NCBI GenBank assembly: GCA_937862885.1
Contig: CALMEE010000136.1
Location: 1 to 64,000, forward strand
Direction: 5' to 3'
Source: an uncultured Planctomycetaceae bacterium
GTDB taxonomy: Bacteria; Planctomycetota; Planctomycetia; Pirellulales; Pirellulaceae
Length of the DNA stretch: 64,000 nucleotides
Numbering within the stretch: position 1 is the first letter of the stretch; every line of letters starts with the position of its first letter. Of this stretch, positions 57,180 through 64,000 are shown one piece after another. A model generated the notes under the pieces. That model made no database searches, had not been told where the DNA came from, and worked only from the letters and a program-made list of their open reading frames with translations. The position numbers and the translations under genes are program-made.

Positions 57180-58727
57180 TTGTACAATCCAATATTGGAT
57201 GAGTTAGAAGACGAAGCAACCAGAACTCGGTTGGACGACCATTCGTTTGATGAACCGGTAGATACAGACGACGAGGATCAACCTTTACCCGATGGTATCG
57301 ATGGCAACGACGAAATCAAAGGCGAAGATTTTCTCGATGAATTTGATGAAGTCGAGGTGTGGTCAGACGATCCCGTGCGTATGTACTTGACACAAATGGG
57401 TGAAATTCCATTATTGTCGCGGCAAGAGGAAATCACGCTTGCCAAAAACATTGAATTAACACGCCGACAATTTCGCACCAAGCTTCTGGAATGCGAATAC
57501 GTTTTTCAGTCTGCGTTTCGAATTTTGAAGCGCGTTTACGATGGTGAACTTCCTTTTGATCGTACGGTACAGGTTTCTGTTACTGATCGATTGGAGAAGG
57601 AACAGATCCTGGGTAGAATTCCGCACAACGTGCGGACGATTAATTATTTGCAAAAGTCGAATAAGCAAGACTATTTGATCGCCACCAATAAAAGGTTGCC
57701 GCTTAAAAAACGCCGCGATGCTTGGCAACGCCTGTCGCGGCGTCGCCGTCGTGCCGTTCGCCTGTTGGAAGAACTCGGACTACGCACGCAGCGTATCGAG
57801 TCCATGATAGGTACGGTGGAAAAGTTTAGCCGACGCGTCGATGAGTTACTTGTTCAAATTCGACGTGCGAAAAAAGCTGGCAAACCACGTGAAGAATACG
57901 CGGAAATGCACCGTGAACTCGCCACCATCCTGTATAATTGTCAGGAGTCCCCCGTCAGCTTACGCAATCGCGTTAAGTATCTGAAAAAGATTTACACCAA
58001 GTACCAAACTGCGAAACGAGAATTGTCGGAAGGTAACCTGCGACTCGTCGTTTCGATCGCCAAGAAGTACCGCAACCGTGGATTGAGTTTCCTCGATTTG
58101 ATCCAAGAGGGAAATGCGGGCTTGATGCGGGCGGTGGATAAGTTCGAGTATCGTCGTGGCTTCAAGTTTTGCACATACGCGACTTGGTGGATTCGCCAAG
58201 CCATTACGCGTGCGGTTGCTGACCAGAGTCGCACGATCCGCATTCCCGTTCACATGGTTGAAACGATGTCTCGCGTGCGCGCTGTTTCGCGGAAGCTGCA
58301 ACAAGAACTGGGTCGAGAACCGAGTTTGGAAGAAGTGGCCCGCCGTGCCGAAACGACAATCGAAGAAGCTCGACGGGTTCTGGCCATGAGCCGCTATCCC
58401 ATCAGTTTAGATCGCCCGGTTGGCAACAGCGAAGACAGCCAATTCGGTGACTTGCTTCCCGATGGAGAGGCCGAAAACCCAGCCGCTGGAGCTGCACAGG
58501 AAATGCTGCGTGGTCGCATCAACAAAGTACTCAAGACACTGAGTTATCGCGAACGCGAAATTATTAAGCTGCGGTATGGATTGGGTGACGGTTATAGCTA
58601 CACTTTGGAAGAAGTCGGGCACATTTTTAAAGTGACGCGCGAGCGAATCCGCCAGATCGAGGCCAAGGCCGTGCGCAAACTGCAACAACCCAGTCGATCC
58701 CAAGAGTTAGTAGGTTTTCTGGACTAG
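57180..58727 (+). CDS. rpoD: Primary RNA polymerase sigma factor (sigma-70/RpoD)
   Basis: The 515-residue protein is a housekeeping-type sigma factor. It has an acidic N-terminal region 1.1-like part ([16 protein letters not shown]), region 1.2 [21 protein letters not shown], a long non-conserved spacer, then the invariant region 2: [42 protein letters not shown] and [20 protein letters not shown]. Region 3 [11 protein letters not shown] follows, and region 4.2 is [20 protein letters not shown]. The TTG at 57180 is preferred to the in-frame ATG at 57153: GGAGGAG at 57167-57173 lies six bases before the TTG, and nothing suitable precedes the ATG. A strong terminator follows. A single gene. Confidence 0.95.
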   Translation: MYNPILDELEDEATRTRLDDHSFDEPVDTDDEDQPLPDGIDGNDEIKGEDFLDEFDEVEVWSDDPVRMYLTQMGEIPLLSRQEEITLAKNIELTRRQFRTKLLECEYVFQSAFRILKRVYDGELPFDRTVQVSVTDRLEKEQILGRIPHNVRTINYLQKSNKQDYLIATNKRLPLKKRRDAWQRLSRRRRRAVRLLEELGLRTQRIESMIGTVEKFSRRVDELLVQIRRAKKAGKPREEYAEMHRELATILYNCQESPVSLRNRVKYLKKIYTKYQTAKRELSEGNLRLVVSIAKKYRNRGLSFLDLIQEGNAGLMRAVDKFEYRRGFKFCTYATWWIRQAITRAVADQSRTIRIPVHMVETMSRVRAVSRKLQQELGREPSLEEVARRAETTIEEARRVLAMSRYPISLDRPVGNSEDSQFGDLLPDGEAENPAAGAAQEMLRGRINKVLKTLSYREREIIKLRYGLGDGYSYTLEEVGHIFKVTRERIRQIEAKAVRKLQQPSRSQELVGFLD

Positions 58728-58763
58728 TCCCCCCTGGTTCATATAACGTGATCGCTCTCAAAC

Positions 58764-58797
58764 GGCCGGCCCGCTGCATTTTCGGGTCGGCCTTTTT
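58764..58797 (+). terminator. Intrinsic terminator of the sigma-factor gene
   Basis: Arms 58764-58773 and 58783-58792 form a 10-bp stem (GGCCGGCCCG, with one wobble pair) around a 9-nt loop. A run of five Ts follows at 58793-58797. It lies 37 bases after the stop codon. Confidence 0.88.
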
Positions 58798-59113
58798 CGT
58801 AAACACTTCAAAATTCTAACGCGGTGTCTAACTCCGTTCACTGGCCACGTTTCAACCGGTCGCCATTCAAGAATCAGGACCCGTGAGGCTTCAAACAAAC
58901 CAGTTTGCATTGATTCCAAGGCAATCCAACATCAATTCCCACCCCGACCAGCAGGATCCTTGTTCGTGCAGGTGGCTACACGCCACCGCTCCGTAAACGG
59001 ATTACTTTTCGAACAGGGCTAGCCTCAGGTAGCCGGTTTGGTTTAATGGTGGTCGCTTCATTGAATTCCGAATCCATAATTTCCAAATCCATACCTGTTG
59101 TGAACCTTGAGCA
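58798..59113. other. Intergenic region upstream of the FabG-like gene
   Basis: These 316 bases contain the promoter of the rightward reductase gene. No frame or RNA feature can be supported. Confidence 0.4.
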
Positions 59114-59866
59114 ATGAAATCTATCGACTTATCAGGCAAGACGGCCGTGGTCACTGGGGCCAGTCAAGGGATTGGCCAAACCACCGCAGAAACGTTACAT
59201 GCGGCCGGTGCCAACGTGGTCATCAATTATTTCCCGGATGCGGAAGGTCACAACGAAAGCAAAGCCAAGAGCGTCTGCGCTCGACTGGGCGATCGTGGTG
59301 CAATTGCCGCCGCAGATGTCAGATCGCTGGAACAACTCACCGACGTCATGCAACTTGCTGTCGAACGCTTTGGCACATTGGACCTCCTGGTCAACAATGC
59401 GGGGATTCTTCGCGATCGCAGCTTCAAAAAGATGTCGGAGCGCGAATGGCAAGATGTGATTGACACAAATCTATCCGGCGTATTTTACAGTTGCAAAGCT
59501 GCGGTAGAACATTTGACGCCTGGAGCCGCGATCGTCAATGTAGCATCGCTGTCTGCCGTGACCGGCTTTTTCGGGCAGGCCAACTATGCTGCGGCCAAAG
59601 CAGGCGTTATCACGTTAACGAAGGTGCTGAGTCGAGAACTCGCTCGTTCCCAAATCCGCGTCAACGCCATTGCACCAGGTGTCGTCAACACGGAAATGGG
59701 GGAATCGATTCCTGAAGAAAATCGCAAAGCCATGTTGACAAATATCCCCTTGAATCGTTTCGCAGATCCCGCTGAGATCGCCAACGTCATTCTATTCTTG
59801 TGCAGCGATTTGTCGTCGTACATGACTGGGCAAACACTGCACGTCAACGGCGGCTGGTGGTCCTGA
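59114..59866 (+). CDS. FabG-like short-chain dehydrogenase/reductase
   Basis: The 250-residue protein is a classical SDR, most like 3-oxoacyl-ACP reductase. Cofactor loop TGASQGIGQTTAE (residues 14-26), NNAGILRDR near 95-103, the catalytic Ser of VNVASLSAV near 140, YAAAKAGVITLTKVLSRELA (Tyr-x3-Lys near 154-158), and IRVNAIAPGVVNTEM. The closing HVNGGWWS matches FabG-like enzymes that act in fatty acid or polyhydroxyalkanoate synthesis. The gene is followed 46 bases later by the HAD gene. Its context (no acpP or fabD nearby) leaves the acyl substrate open. Confidence 0.88.
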   Translation: MKSIDLSGKTAVVTGASQGIGQTTAETLHAAGANVVINYFPDAEGHNESKAKSVCARLGDRGAIAAADVRSLEQLTDVMQLAVERFGTLDLLVNNAGILRDRSFKKMSEREWQDVIDTNLSGVFYSCKAAVEHLTPGAAIVNVASLSAVTGFFGQANYAAAKAGVITLTKVLSRELARSQIRVNAIAPGVVNTEMGESIPEENRKAMLTNIPLNRFADPAEIANVILFLCSDLSSYMTGQTLHVNGGWWS

Positions 59867-59912
59867 TGACGACTGTCGGCAAGCGATTTTGCTCTGTGGA
59901 TTTTCCGGACTT

Positions 59913-60530
59913 ATGGCTTTAAGATTCGTTTACCTCGATCTTGGAAATGTGATCGCAAGATTTTCACACCAGCGCATGGTTGAGCAAATCGCCGCGCTAT
60001 TAGGATGCGATTCACAAGAAGTTGCCAATGCCTTGTTTGGACTAGGCTGGCAATCTGCGTACGAAACCGGGCAATTATCAACGGCCCAACTTGTTGACCG
60101 TTTCGGTGAGTTGGCCCATCAAGGGTTTACGGAATCGGAACTTAAGACCGCGGCCTCTAATATTTTTTCATTGAACCTTGAAATACTTCCGCTCATCAGT
60201 CAGCTCAATTGTGCGGCAGTACCGCTGGGCATTTTGTCCAATACGTGTGAAGCGCACTGGGAGTGGCTCTCCAACCGCTACACCCTGCTAACGGCGGCTT
60301 TTGAAGTCACGGTTTTGAGTTTTCAAGTCGGTCATGCCAAGCCCGATCTGGAAATTTTTACCCATGCCGCGCAAATGGCAAACTGCAATCCCCAGGAGAT
60401 ATTTTTCACCGACGACCGTCCCGAGCTTGTGCGGGCCGCCAGCGATTGTGGGCTGCATGCCGAACTATTCGTCTCCGCCAAGCGTTTGGCGACTTCACTG
60501 CGCAACCGTGGACTGCGTTTTAATTATTGA
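59913..60530 (+). CDS. HAD-family hydrolase, YihX-like
   Basis: The 205-residue protein has HAD motif I as YLDLGNVIARF (residues 7-17), where the usual D-x-D-x-V is DLGNV, as in YihX-type sugar phosphatases. The nucleophile is Asp9. Motif II LGILSNTCEAHW is near 106-117, motif III HAKPDLEIF with its Lys near 141-149, and motif IV EIFFTDDRPELV near 162-173. The cap domain is a small helical type-1 cap (EQIAALLGCDSQEVANALFG). The phosphatase probably removes phosphate from a sugar phosphate or nucleotide. The start is ATG at 59913 rather than an upstream frame start. Only three bases separate its stop from the next (broken) gene start. Confidence 0.85.
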   Translation: MALRFVYLDLGNVIARFSHQRMVEQIAALLGCDSQEVANALFGLGWQSAYETGQLSTAQLVDRFGELAHQGFTESELKTAASNIFSLNLEILPLISQLNCAAVPLGILSNTCEAHWEWLSNRYTLLTAAFEVTVLSFQVGHAKPDLEIFTHAAQMANCNPQEIFFTDDRPELVRAASDCGLHAELFVSAKRLATSLRNRGLRFNY

Positions 60531-60533
60531 GCG

Positions 60534-60965
60534 ATGAACGTGCGTAGCGCGAGTATGGCCCGAATTCTTGTCTGGCTTATCAGCTGCGGCAATGCCGAAC
60601 TAAACAGAGACTCCGACACCACTGCAAAAAAATCTGTCGTGGAAGAGGAGCAAAAAATTTTGGCGTGAAATTGGATGGGCAAAGGTCGAATTGGCGAGTG
60701 GTTGGCTATGAAGGTGATTGTCGCCAATCGGTGCACTGAGTCCGTGGCCTTGATTGGTGCGGAAAAAGCTTGTAGATGTCGGGTCGATGATAACTTGCCG
60801 GTGACGGTTGATTCTAGCGGATACGCAGAGATCGATGTAAAAAAACGTATCGGGCAGTTGGTGTTCAGCAAGATCGTTTTTGGCTACAAACTTCGCTGCA
60901 ACAGCAACCGCTGCGCTGGTTCTGTGCAGCTGGCGGGCAAGGGTATTGCCGACCAGTCAAGATGA
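60534..60965 (+). pseudogene. DUF1573-like lipoprotein gene interrupted by one in-frame TGA
   Basis: From ATG 60534 the frame reads a short N-terminal signal with a lipobox-like LISC (MARILVWLISCGN), a charged spacer (RDSDTTAKKSVVEEEQ), then a TGA at 60666-60668. The same frame resumes at once with MGKGRIGEWL and a block resembling DUF1573 folds: ANRCTESVALIGAEKACRCR and DDNLPVTVDSSGYAEIDVKK, ending LAGKGIADQSR. The domain is a small Ig-like beta sandwich found in planctomycete exported proteins. One nonsense codon therefore separates the export signal from the domain. It may be a pseudogene or a sequencing error, or the downstream part may restart at ATG 60675 or 60708. The domain assignment is tentative. 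Confidence 0.5.
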
Positions 60966-61284
60966 AGTTGAGGCCCATTTAAGTGCGGAGGCTTTGTGAG
61001 GGGGAACTGGGGTGTGAGGAAACAGCTGGTTTGAACTGAAACGTCAGACCAAGCGTGTGATGATCGTGTTACCGGACATTTGGCTGGGACGAGAGAGTTT
61101 TGGACCGCTCGTTAGGCCGTTGTGTTCAAGAGTATTTTACGTACACCTCGTGTTGGGAGTATTGTTGTCAATTTCTTCGTTGCGAATGCGCGGTGCATTG
61201 GCTTGACGGCCAGCGAAACGCGCGAGACGGTTTAATGATTAAGAGTTAGCGATAAATTGGCCAGAGTAAATCCGTGGGTTTTTT
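60966..61284. other. Spacer before the first Cys-rich frame, containing most of repeat copy 1
   Basis: About 320 bases after the DUF1573-like gene. The first 84 bases are unique; from 61050 the sequence is repeat copy 1. A possible -35-like TTGACG lies within the repeat at 61203-61208, but no matching -10 at the right spacing was found. No additional frame is supported. Confidence 0.4.
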
Positions 61285-61350
61285 GTGTTGGCGGGCTTCG
61301 CTGGCAGGTTTCTAGGCTCAGCCATGGTACCCGTCAGCGCACCAGTCTGG
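61050..61350. repeat. Long direct repeat, copy 1
   Basis: These 301 bases recur at 63283-63583 in the same orientation with a constant offset of 2233. By eye 13 positions differ and there are no gaps, about 96% identity. The segment 61201-61346 (146 bases) is perfectly identical. Differences concentrate in the left two thirds. At the right end the similarity passes into a divergent, coding-like segment. On the plus strand the repeat ends inside the short frame 61285-61470, and on the minus strand it contains the last 37 codons of a frame ending at 61239. No inverted terminal repeats or target duplications frame it. Confidence 0.9.
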
Positions 61351-61470
61351 GGAGAGTTCGGTGGTGGGACATTGAGTCCGTGTGTATTGAACCGTTCAGA
61401 GGCATGTTTACTGAATTCCCATTGCACACACCAAAGTCCGTGGTGTGGCCCGGCGGCCCCAAAACTGTAA
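61285..61470 (+). CDS. Small Cys-rich peptide frame in repeat copy 1 (possibly frameshifted)
   Basis: The 61-residue frame shares its first 21 residues exactly with the frame at 63518 (MLAGFAGRFLGSAMVPVSAPV), then diverges by conservative changes (GEF versus SDL before GGGTL) and a conserved PC. The mature part has Cys at four points: PC, EAC, SHC, PWC. After the TAA at 61468-61470 the +1-shifted reading VNVTHHN..ET and the tail CNCRP stop align with the end of the second copy (NVSH....CNCEF), which suggests that copy 1 has been frameshifted. The start is GTG, or ATG at 61324; no ribosome site. The minus strand is an alternative coding strand. Real translation is unproven. Confidence 0.4.
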   Translation: MLAGFAGRFLGSAMVPVSAPVWGEFGGGTLSPCVLNRSEACLLNSHCTHQSPWCGPAAPKL

Positions 61471-61645
61471 ATGTTACGCACCACAATCTGGAAACATTGT
61501 AATTGCCGCCCGTAACGCTCAACGTATACTAACGGAAGGCTTGGCATCGACAAACTTCGAGGGGCGAATGAGTCGAGTTGTTGAACGAGCTCATCTGTCT
61601 GACCGTTGGAGGACTGTTCATAGTCATTAACAAGAGGTGGATGTA

Positions 61646-62722
61646 ATGAGAGTATTTTCGGCAACCCAAAGTCTTTGTGCATGTGCGAAATCATTGGTTT
61701 TTGCACACGGATTTTTGATCGCGTACACATTGGTTGCAACTGAGAATGGTCTGAACCCTGTCGGTTCAGTTCAAAGCGAAAACGAGGCACGAGAACAATA
61801 TGAAAAGTTCGTGAATCATCATTACAAACGACTGCCTTGGTTTGATGCTGCCATTTCGTTTGATAGTCTCATGCAGACTAAAGTAGATGGGATTGTCGAG
61901 AGCGCCTACTTTTGGCGCGAACTTCATTTACCTAACAAGCATTGGTGCATTTCTGTGTCGGAGGACAAAGTTCTTTATGATTTGGAACTGTTGGAAGAGG
62001 GGAAAGTTTCGAAACAAGTTCAACAAATTGCTCCAGTTCTGGATGATCTGGTATTCCGTGAATTGAATATCCGGAATTACGCTTACATTGCGCGCCTCGC
62101 GCCAAAAGTAGGCGGTCATTCCGTCATCGAAGTAATAGAAGAAAACACGCAACCTAATCGGGACCCAATTCGACTGCGCGAGTTTTTGACAGTAGGCAAT
62201 GCTAACATTCCTATTCACGAACTGGCGAAAAATGAAAGATTCAAGGTAGTCGAGTTCTTCGATGACGAATACGCAAATGTTAGAGCGAAACGTGTTCGAG
62301 TCGTGAGAAACATGGCCGATCGAGAAGATGACAATCAGGTCATCATATTTTTTCTTGCAAATGACGACGGGCGGCTACTTGGTTGGTCTCGATCTTGGTC
62401 CTCTGAAGTGCAAGGCATCGAAGAAGCCGCTGATTGTGACTATGTTGAGCTTCAAGGAAAGTTGGTCCCTCACAAGTTCGTGCGTACAAATGATAAAGAA
62501 GGATACCAAATTATCAAAGTTATTCGTGATTTTAAATTCCTTAATTCGTCCGATACAAAGGATTGCTTTTTGACATTCTACGGTCTACCTGAACCCGGCT
62601 GGTATCGCCCGCCGCCACCGTATTGGTTGTATGTCTCCATTGCCGGCATGATTTTGTTGGTCATCGGTGCTTTGTTGCTACGATATCGTAAACGTTTGTG
62701 GCGGAAAGGGAGTACGAAGTAG
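61646..62722 (+). CDS. Unrecognised exported protein with C-terminal membrane anchor
   Basis: The 358-residue product starts with a hydrophobic export segment (SLVFAHGFLIAYTLVA, residues 14-29). The long soluble part has a beta-rich pattern resembling lipoprotein-carrier-like folds (SAYFWRELHLPNKHWCISVS, VLYDLELLEEGKVSKQV, DDGRLLGWSRSWSSEVQG, ADCDYVELQGKLVPHKFV), which is only suggestive. It ends in YGLPEPGWYRPPPPYW, a membrane helix (VSIAGMILLVIGALLL) and a basic tail (RYRKRLWRKG). This tripartite end (PEP-like motif, helix, Arg/Lys) is reminiscent of sorting signals but also of a simple anchor. ATG 61646 is set by AGAGG at 61633-61637. It lies between the two copies of the repeat. Confidence 0.65.
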   Translation: MRVFSATQSLCACAKSLVFAHGFLIAYTLVATENGLNPVGSVQSENEAREQYEKFVNHHYKRLPWFDAAISFDSLMQTKVDGIVESAYFWRELHLPNKHWCISVSEDKVLYDLELLEEGKVSKQVQQIAPVLDDLVFRELNIRNYAYIARLAPKVGGHSVIEVIEENTQPNRDPIRLREFLTVGNANIPIHELAKNERFKVVEFFDDEYANVRAKRVRVVRNMADREDDNQVIIFFLANDDGRLLGWSRSWSSEVQGIEEAADCDYVELQGKLVPHKFVRTNDKEGYQIIKVIRDFKFLNSSDTKDCFLTFYGLPEPGWYRPPPPYWLYVSIAGMILLVIGALLLRYRKRLWRKGSTK

Positions 62723-63517
62723 CGAGCAAGTCTTGGCTGAGATGAGGTTAGACGTCAGGACGTTCGAGCGTTAAACGTCTGTTGATGTTGGGATGTGCTT
62801 TGGTAGTGATCGCGTGGCAGTTGGTTCTTTGCCGCGTCGTAACGTTTGTCCCAGGCTTAAATTCGAGCCTTTGAAAGGCTCGGCTACTTATTGACTTGTG
62901 AAAATTGCCGCCTGCCTCTTGGCTCAAATGCTAAGGATCCGAAGGGGTTTGAGTTGCCGAAAAAACTTTTGACTTTTTTCTTGACACCCGAGACTATTTT
63001 GTTAGAACACAAGGCGTTCCACTTTCCATAATATTCGAGCGCGAGCGAAATCGCGCGAGGATACCTGCCAACGTCGACGTTTGCCCTACTTTTAAAACGT
63101 TTTCATCCTAAAAGGTTTTTGGGTCGCTGTTATCACGATTGGTCTGTGATTCGATATGCTCGGATCGCGAGCCAACGCGGACTAACGATCTGAAACCAAT
63201 GGCTTACGGAGAGTTTAATTTATTGCTTTCGGCCAAGAATGCAACCGCAAGGAGACAACAGGTCAGAGCCATAAGCCCAGATCAAGCATGCGATGATCGT
63301 GTTACAAGACATGTGGCTGCGACGAGAGAGTTTTGGACCGCTCGTTAGGCCGTTGTGTTCAAGAGAATTTTACGTACGCCTCGTGTTGGGAGTGTTGTTG
63401 CCAATTTCTTCGTTGCGAATGCGTGGTGCATTTGCTTGACGGCCAGCGAAACGCGCGAGACGGTTTAATGATTAAGAGTTAGCGATAAATTGGCCAGAGT
63501 AAATCCGTGGGTTTTTT
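62723..63517. other. Spacer between the membrane-protein gene and Cys-rich frame 2
   Basis: About 800 bases. The left 560 are unique, with a long T/A-rich run near 62963-62990 (gaaaaaacttttgacttttttcttgac) that could be a promoter. The right part is repeat copy 2. The frame at 63139-63348 is unconvincing. No terminator for the membrane-protein gene was seen. Confidence 0.4.
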
Positions 63518-63583
63518 GTGTTGGCGGGCTTCGCTGGCAGGTTTCTAGGCTCAGCCATGGTACCCGTCAGCGCACCAGTTTGG
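63283..63583. repeat. Long direct repeat, copy 2
   Basis: This is the second copy of the 301-base repeat described at 61050. The left flank (ggtcagagccataagcccagat) is only loosely like the left flank of copy 1, so the boundary is set where similarity becomes continuous. The right edge enters the frame 63518-63778. Because the copies are in direct orientation 2.2 kb apart, recombination between them would remove or duplicate the membrane-protein gene that lies between. Confidence 0.9.
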
Positions 63584-63778
63584 AGTGATCTGGGTGGGGG
63601 AACGTTGGCACCATGCGCGGGAAACTTTGTATGTAACAGCGGTGCGTGCATCAAGGACGAAATAACCAAGAACTGCCCTGGTAATTCAACTTGTAAAACA
63701 TATCTTTATGAATGCAGTGGATGTAAATGCAAAAATGTCAGCCATTCAACCTATGTGATATGCAACTGCGAGTTTTGA
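63518..63778 (+). CDS. Small Cys-rich peptide frame in repeat copy 2
   Basis: This 86-residue frame has a conserved start (MLAGFAGRFLGSAMVPVSAPV) identical to copy 1. A mature part with eleven cysteines follows: PC, VC, AC, NCPG, TC, EC, GCKC and ICNC, spaced 2-8 residues apart. The glycine triplet LGGGTL at the border between the constant and variable parts resembles a cleavable leader end, but the conserved part has an Arg inside the hydrophobic stretch and is a poor classical signal peptide. Such Cys spacing suits disulfide-rich or metal-binding peptides. The frame has no ribosome site, and start GTG is uncertain (ATG 63557 is in frame). On the minus strand the frame ending at 63472 overlaps it. 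Confidence 0.5.
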   Translation: MLAGFAGRFLGSAMVPVSAPVWSDLGGGTLAPCAGNFVCNSGACIKDEITKNCPGNSTCKTYLYECSGCKCKNVSHSTYVICNCEF

Positions 63779-64000
63779 ACCAAACACCTGCTGACGGTTC
63801 TGCGAAGGTCACGTGGGACTCAAAGTTTGCATTCACGGCTTATCGCAAGTCGTTGCATCGTTGACAAGCATCAATAAGCAAAGAATGACCTGCATGGCTA
63901 ATATGAACCAACTGACGTGCAAAATTGTATTCACAAGAACTAGTCAAGCAAAAGATTTTGAACGAAAAAATAGATCGGAGGGTTTGGTGTCTTTTTCTAA
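63779..64000. other. Right edge of the window, possible start of the next gene
   Basis: These 222 bases follow the second Cys-rich frame. GGAGG at 63977-63982 precedes an in-frame TTG at 63984 and GTG at 63987 that stay open to the end of the window, reading only VSFS or a little more. In unit 1 the membrane-protein gene starts at a comparable place, 176 bases after the Cys-rich stop and with a similar ribosome site. A second membrane-protein gene could therefore begin here, but too little is visible to call it. Confidence 0.3.

Noticed and set aside
61203-61240. TTGACG in the repeat as a promoter
   Set aside because: The next TA-rich hexamer lies about 24 bases away, too far for a standard sigma-70 promoter; kept only as a remark.
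61239-61790. Long minus-strand frame ending in the repeat (183 codons, tail TGALTGTMAEPRNLPAKPAN)
   Set aside because: Its upstream two thirds lie antisense to the start of the well-supported gene at 61646 and have no ribosome site. The shared tail is kept as an alternative reading of the repeat but not called as a gene.
61050-63583. Integron-like attC array or insertion sequence
   Set aside because: The repeats are direct, about 300 bases, with no inverted terminal repeats, no integrase or transposase between them and no attC-like imperfect palindromes seen.

Overview
The window looks like a chromosomal segment of a planctomycete of the Pirellulaceae type. The evidence is a fusion of a sorbosone-dehydrogenase-like propeller with a PVC-type CxxCH haem domain, two secreted PQQ-like beta-propeller proteins, TadE/TadG-like pseudopilin genes with a von Willebrand domain, a truncated REP-type transposase of the kind common in this phylum, loose operons with long AT-richer spacers, and frequent GTG and TTG starts. 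No tRNA or rRNA gene was seen. The one RNA gene found is rnpB.

Layout. 1-3.1 kb: remnant of a REP-associated transposase with terminal inverted repeats, an orphan nucleotidyltransferase-like gene and a NERD nuclease-helicase. 3.2-8.2 kb: a small orphan gene with its own terminator, purC, an LpxL-like acyltransferase, a zinc-ribbon membrane protein and rnpB. 8.4-12 kb: a RidA-ACMSD pair that fits kynurenine or 2-aminomuconate degradation, then a VKOR-DsbA disulfide fusion. 12.6-19.8 kb: an unknown gene, two PQQ-propeller proteins, a sigma-region-2-only protein, a 7Fe ferredoxin and ispF. 19.9-22.9 kb: a three-gene ABC-2 exporter. 22.9-29.1 kb: an unknown helical protein, a Gly/Cys-rich secreted protein, a stand-alone RNA polymerase alpha-CTD and a UvrD/PcrA helicase. 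29.1-32.4 kb: a TadE-TadE-TadG/VWA operon. 33-40 kb: the PVC haem protein, then pyruvate dehydrogenase E1 and E2. 40.7-49.3 kb: a BON protein, a membrane protein, glutaminyl cyclase and an AddB-AddA nuclease-helicase pair. 49.3-55.6 kb: a sugar-type catabolic cluster (two Gfo/Idh/MocA oxidoreductases, a TIM-barrel isomerase, a cupin isomerase-like protein and a GNAT protein). 57.1-60.5 kb: the primary sigma factor, a FabG-like reductase and a HAD phosphatase.

The least ordinary part is 60.5-64 kb. A roughly 300-bp sequence occurs twice (61050-61350 and 63283-63583) at about 96% identity, with a perfect 146-bp core. Each copy runs into a short reading frame whose start is conserved and whose remainder is divergent and cysteine-rich. 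Between the copies lies an unrecognised exported protein with a C-terminal membrane anchor. Just upstream is a lipoprotein-like, DUF1573-like gene broken by one in-frame TGA. This could be a repeated unit for secreted cysteine-rich peptides that continues past the window. The coding strand of the repeat is not settled by the sequence alone.

Most of the window is housekeeping or common planctomycete content. Functional names rest on recognised motifs and family resemblance read by eye, with no database search.
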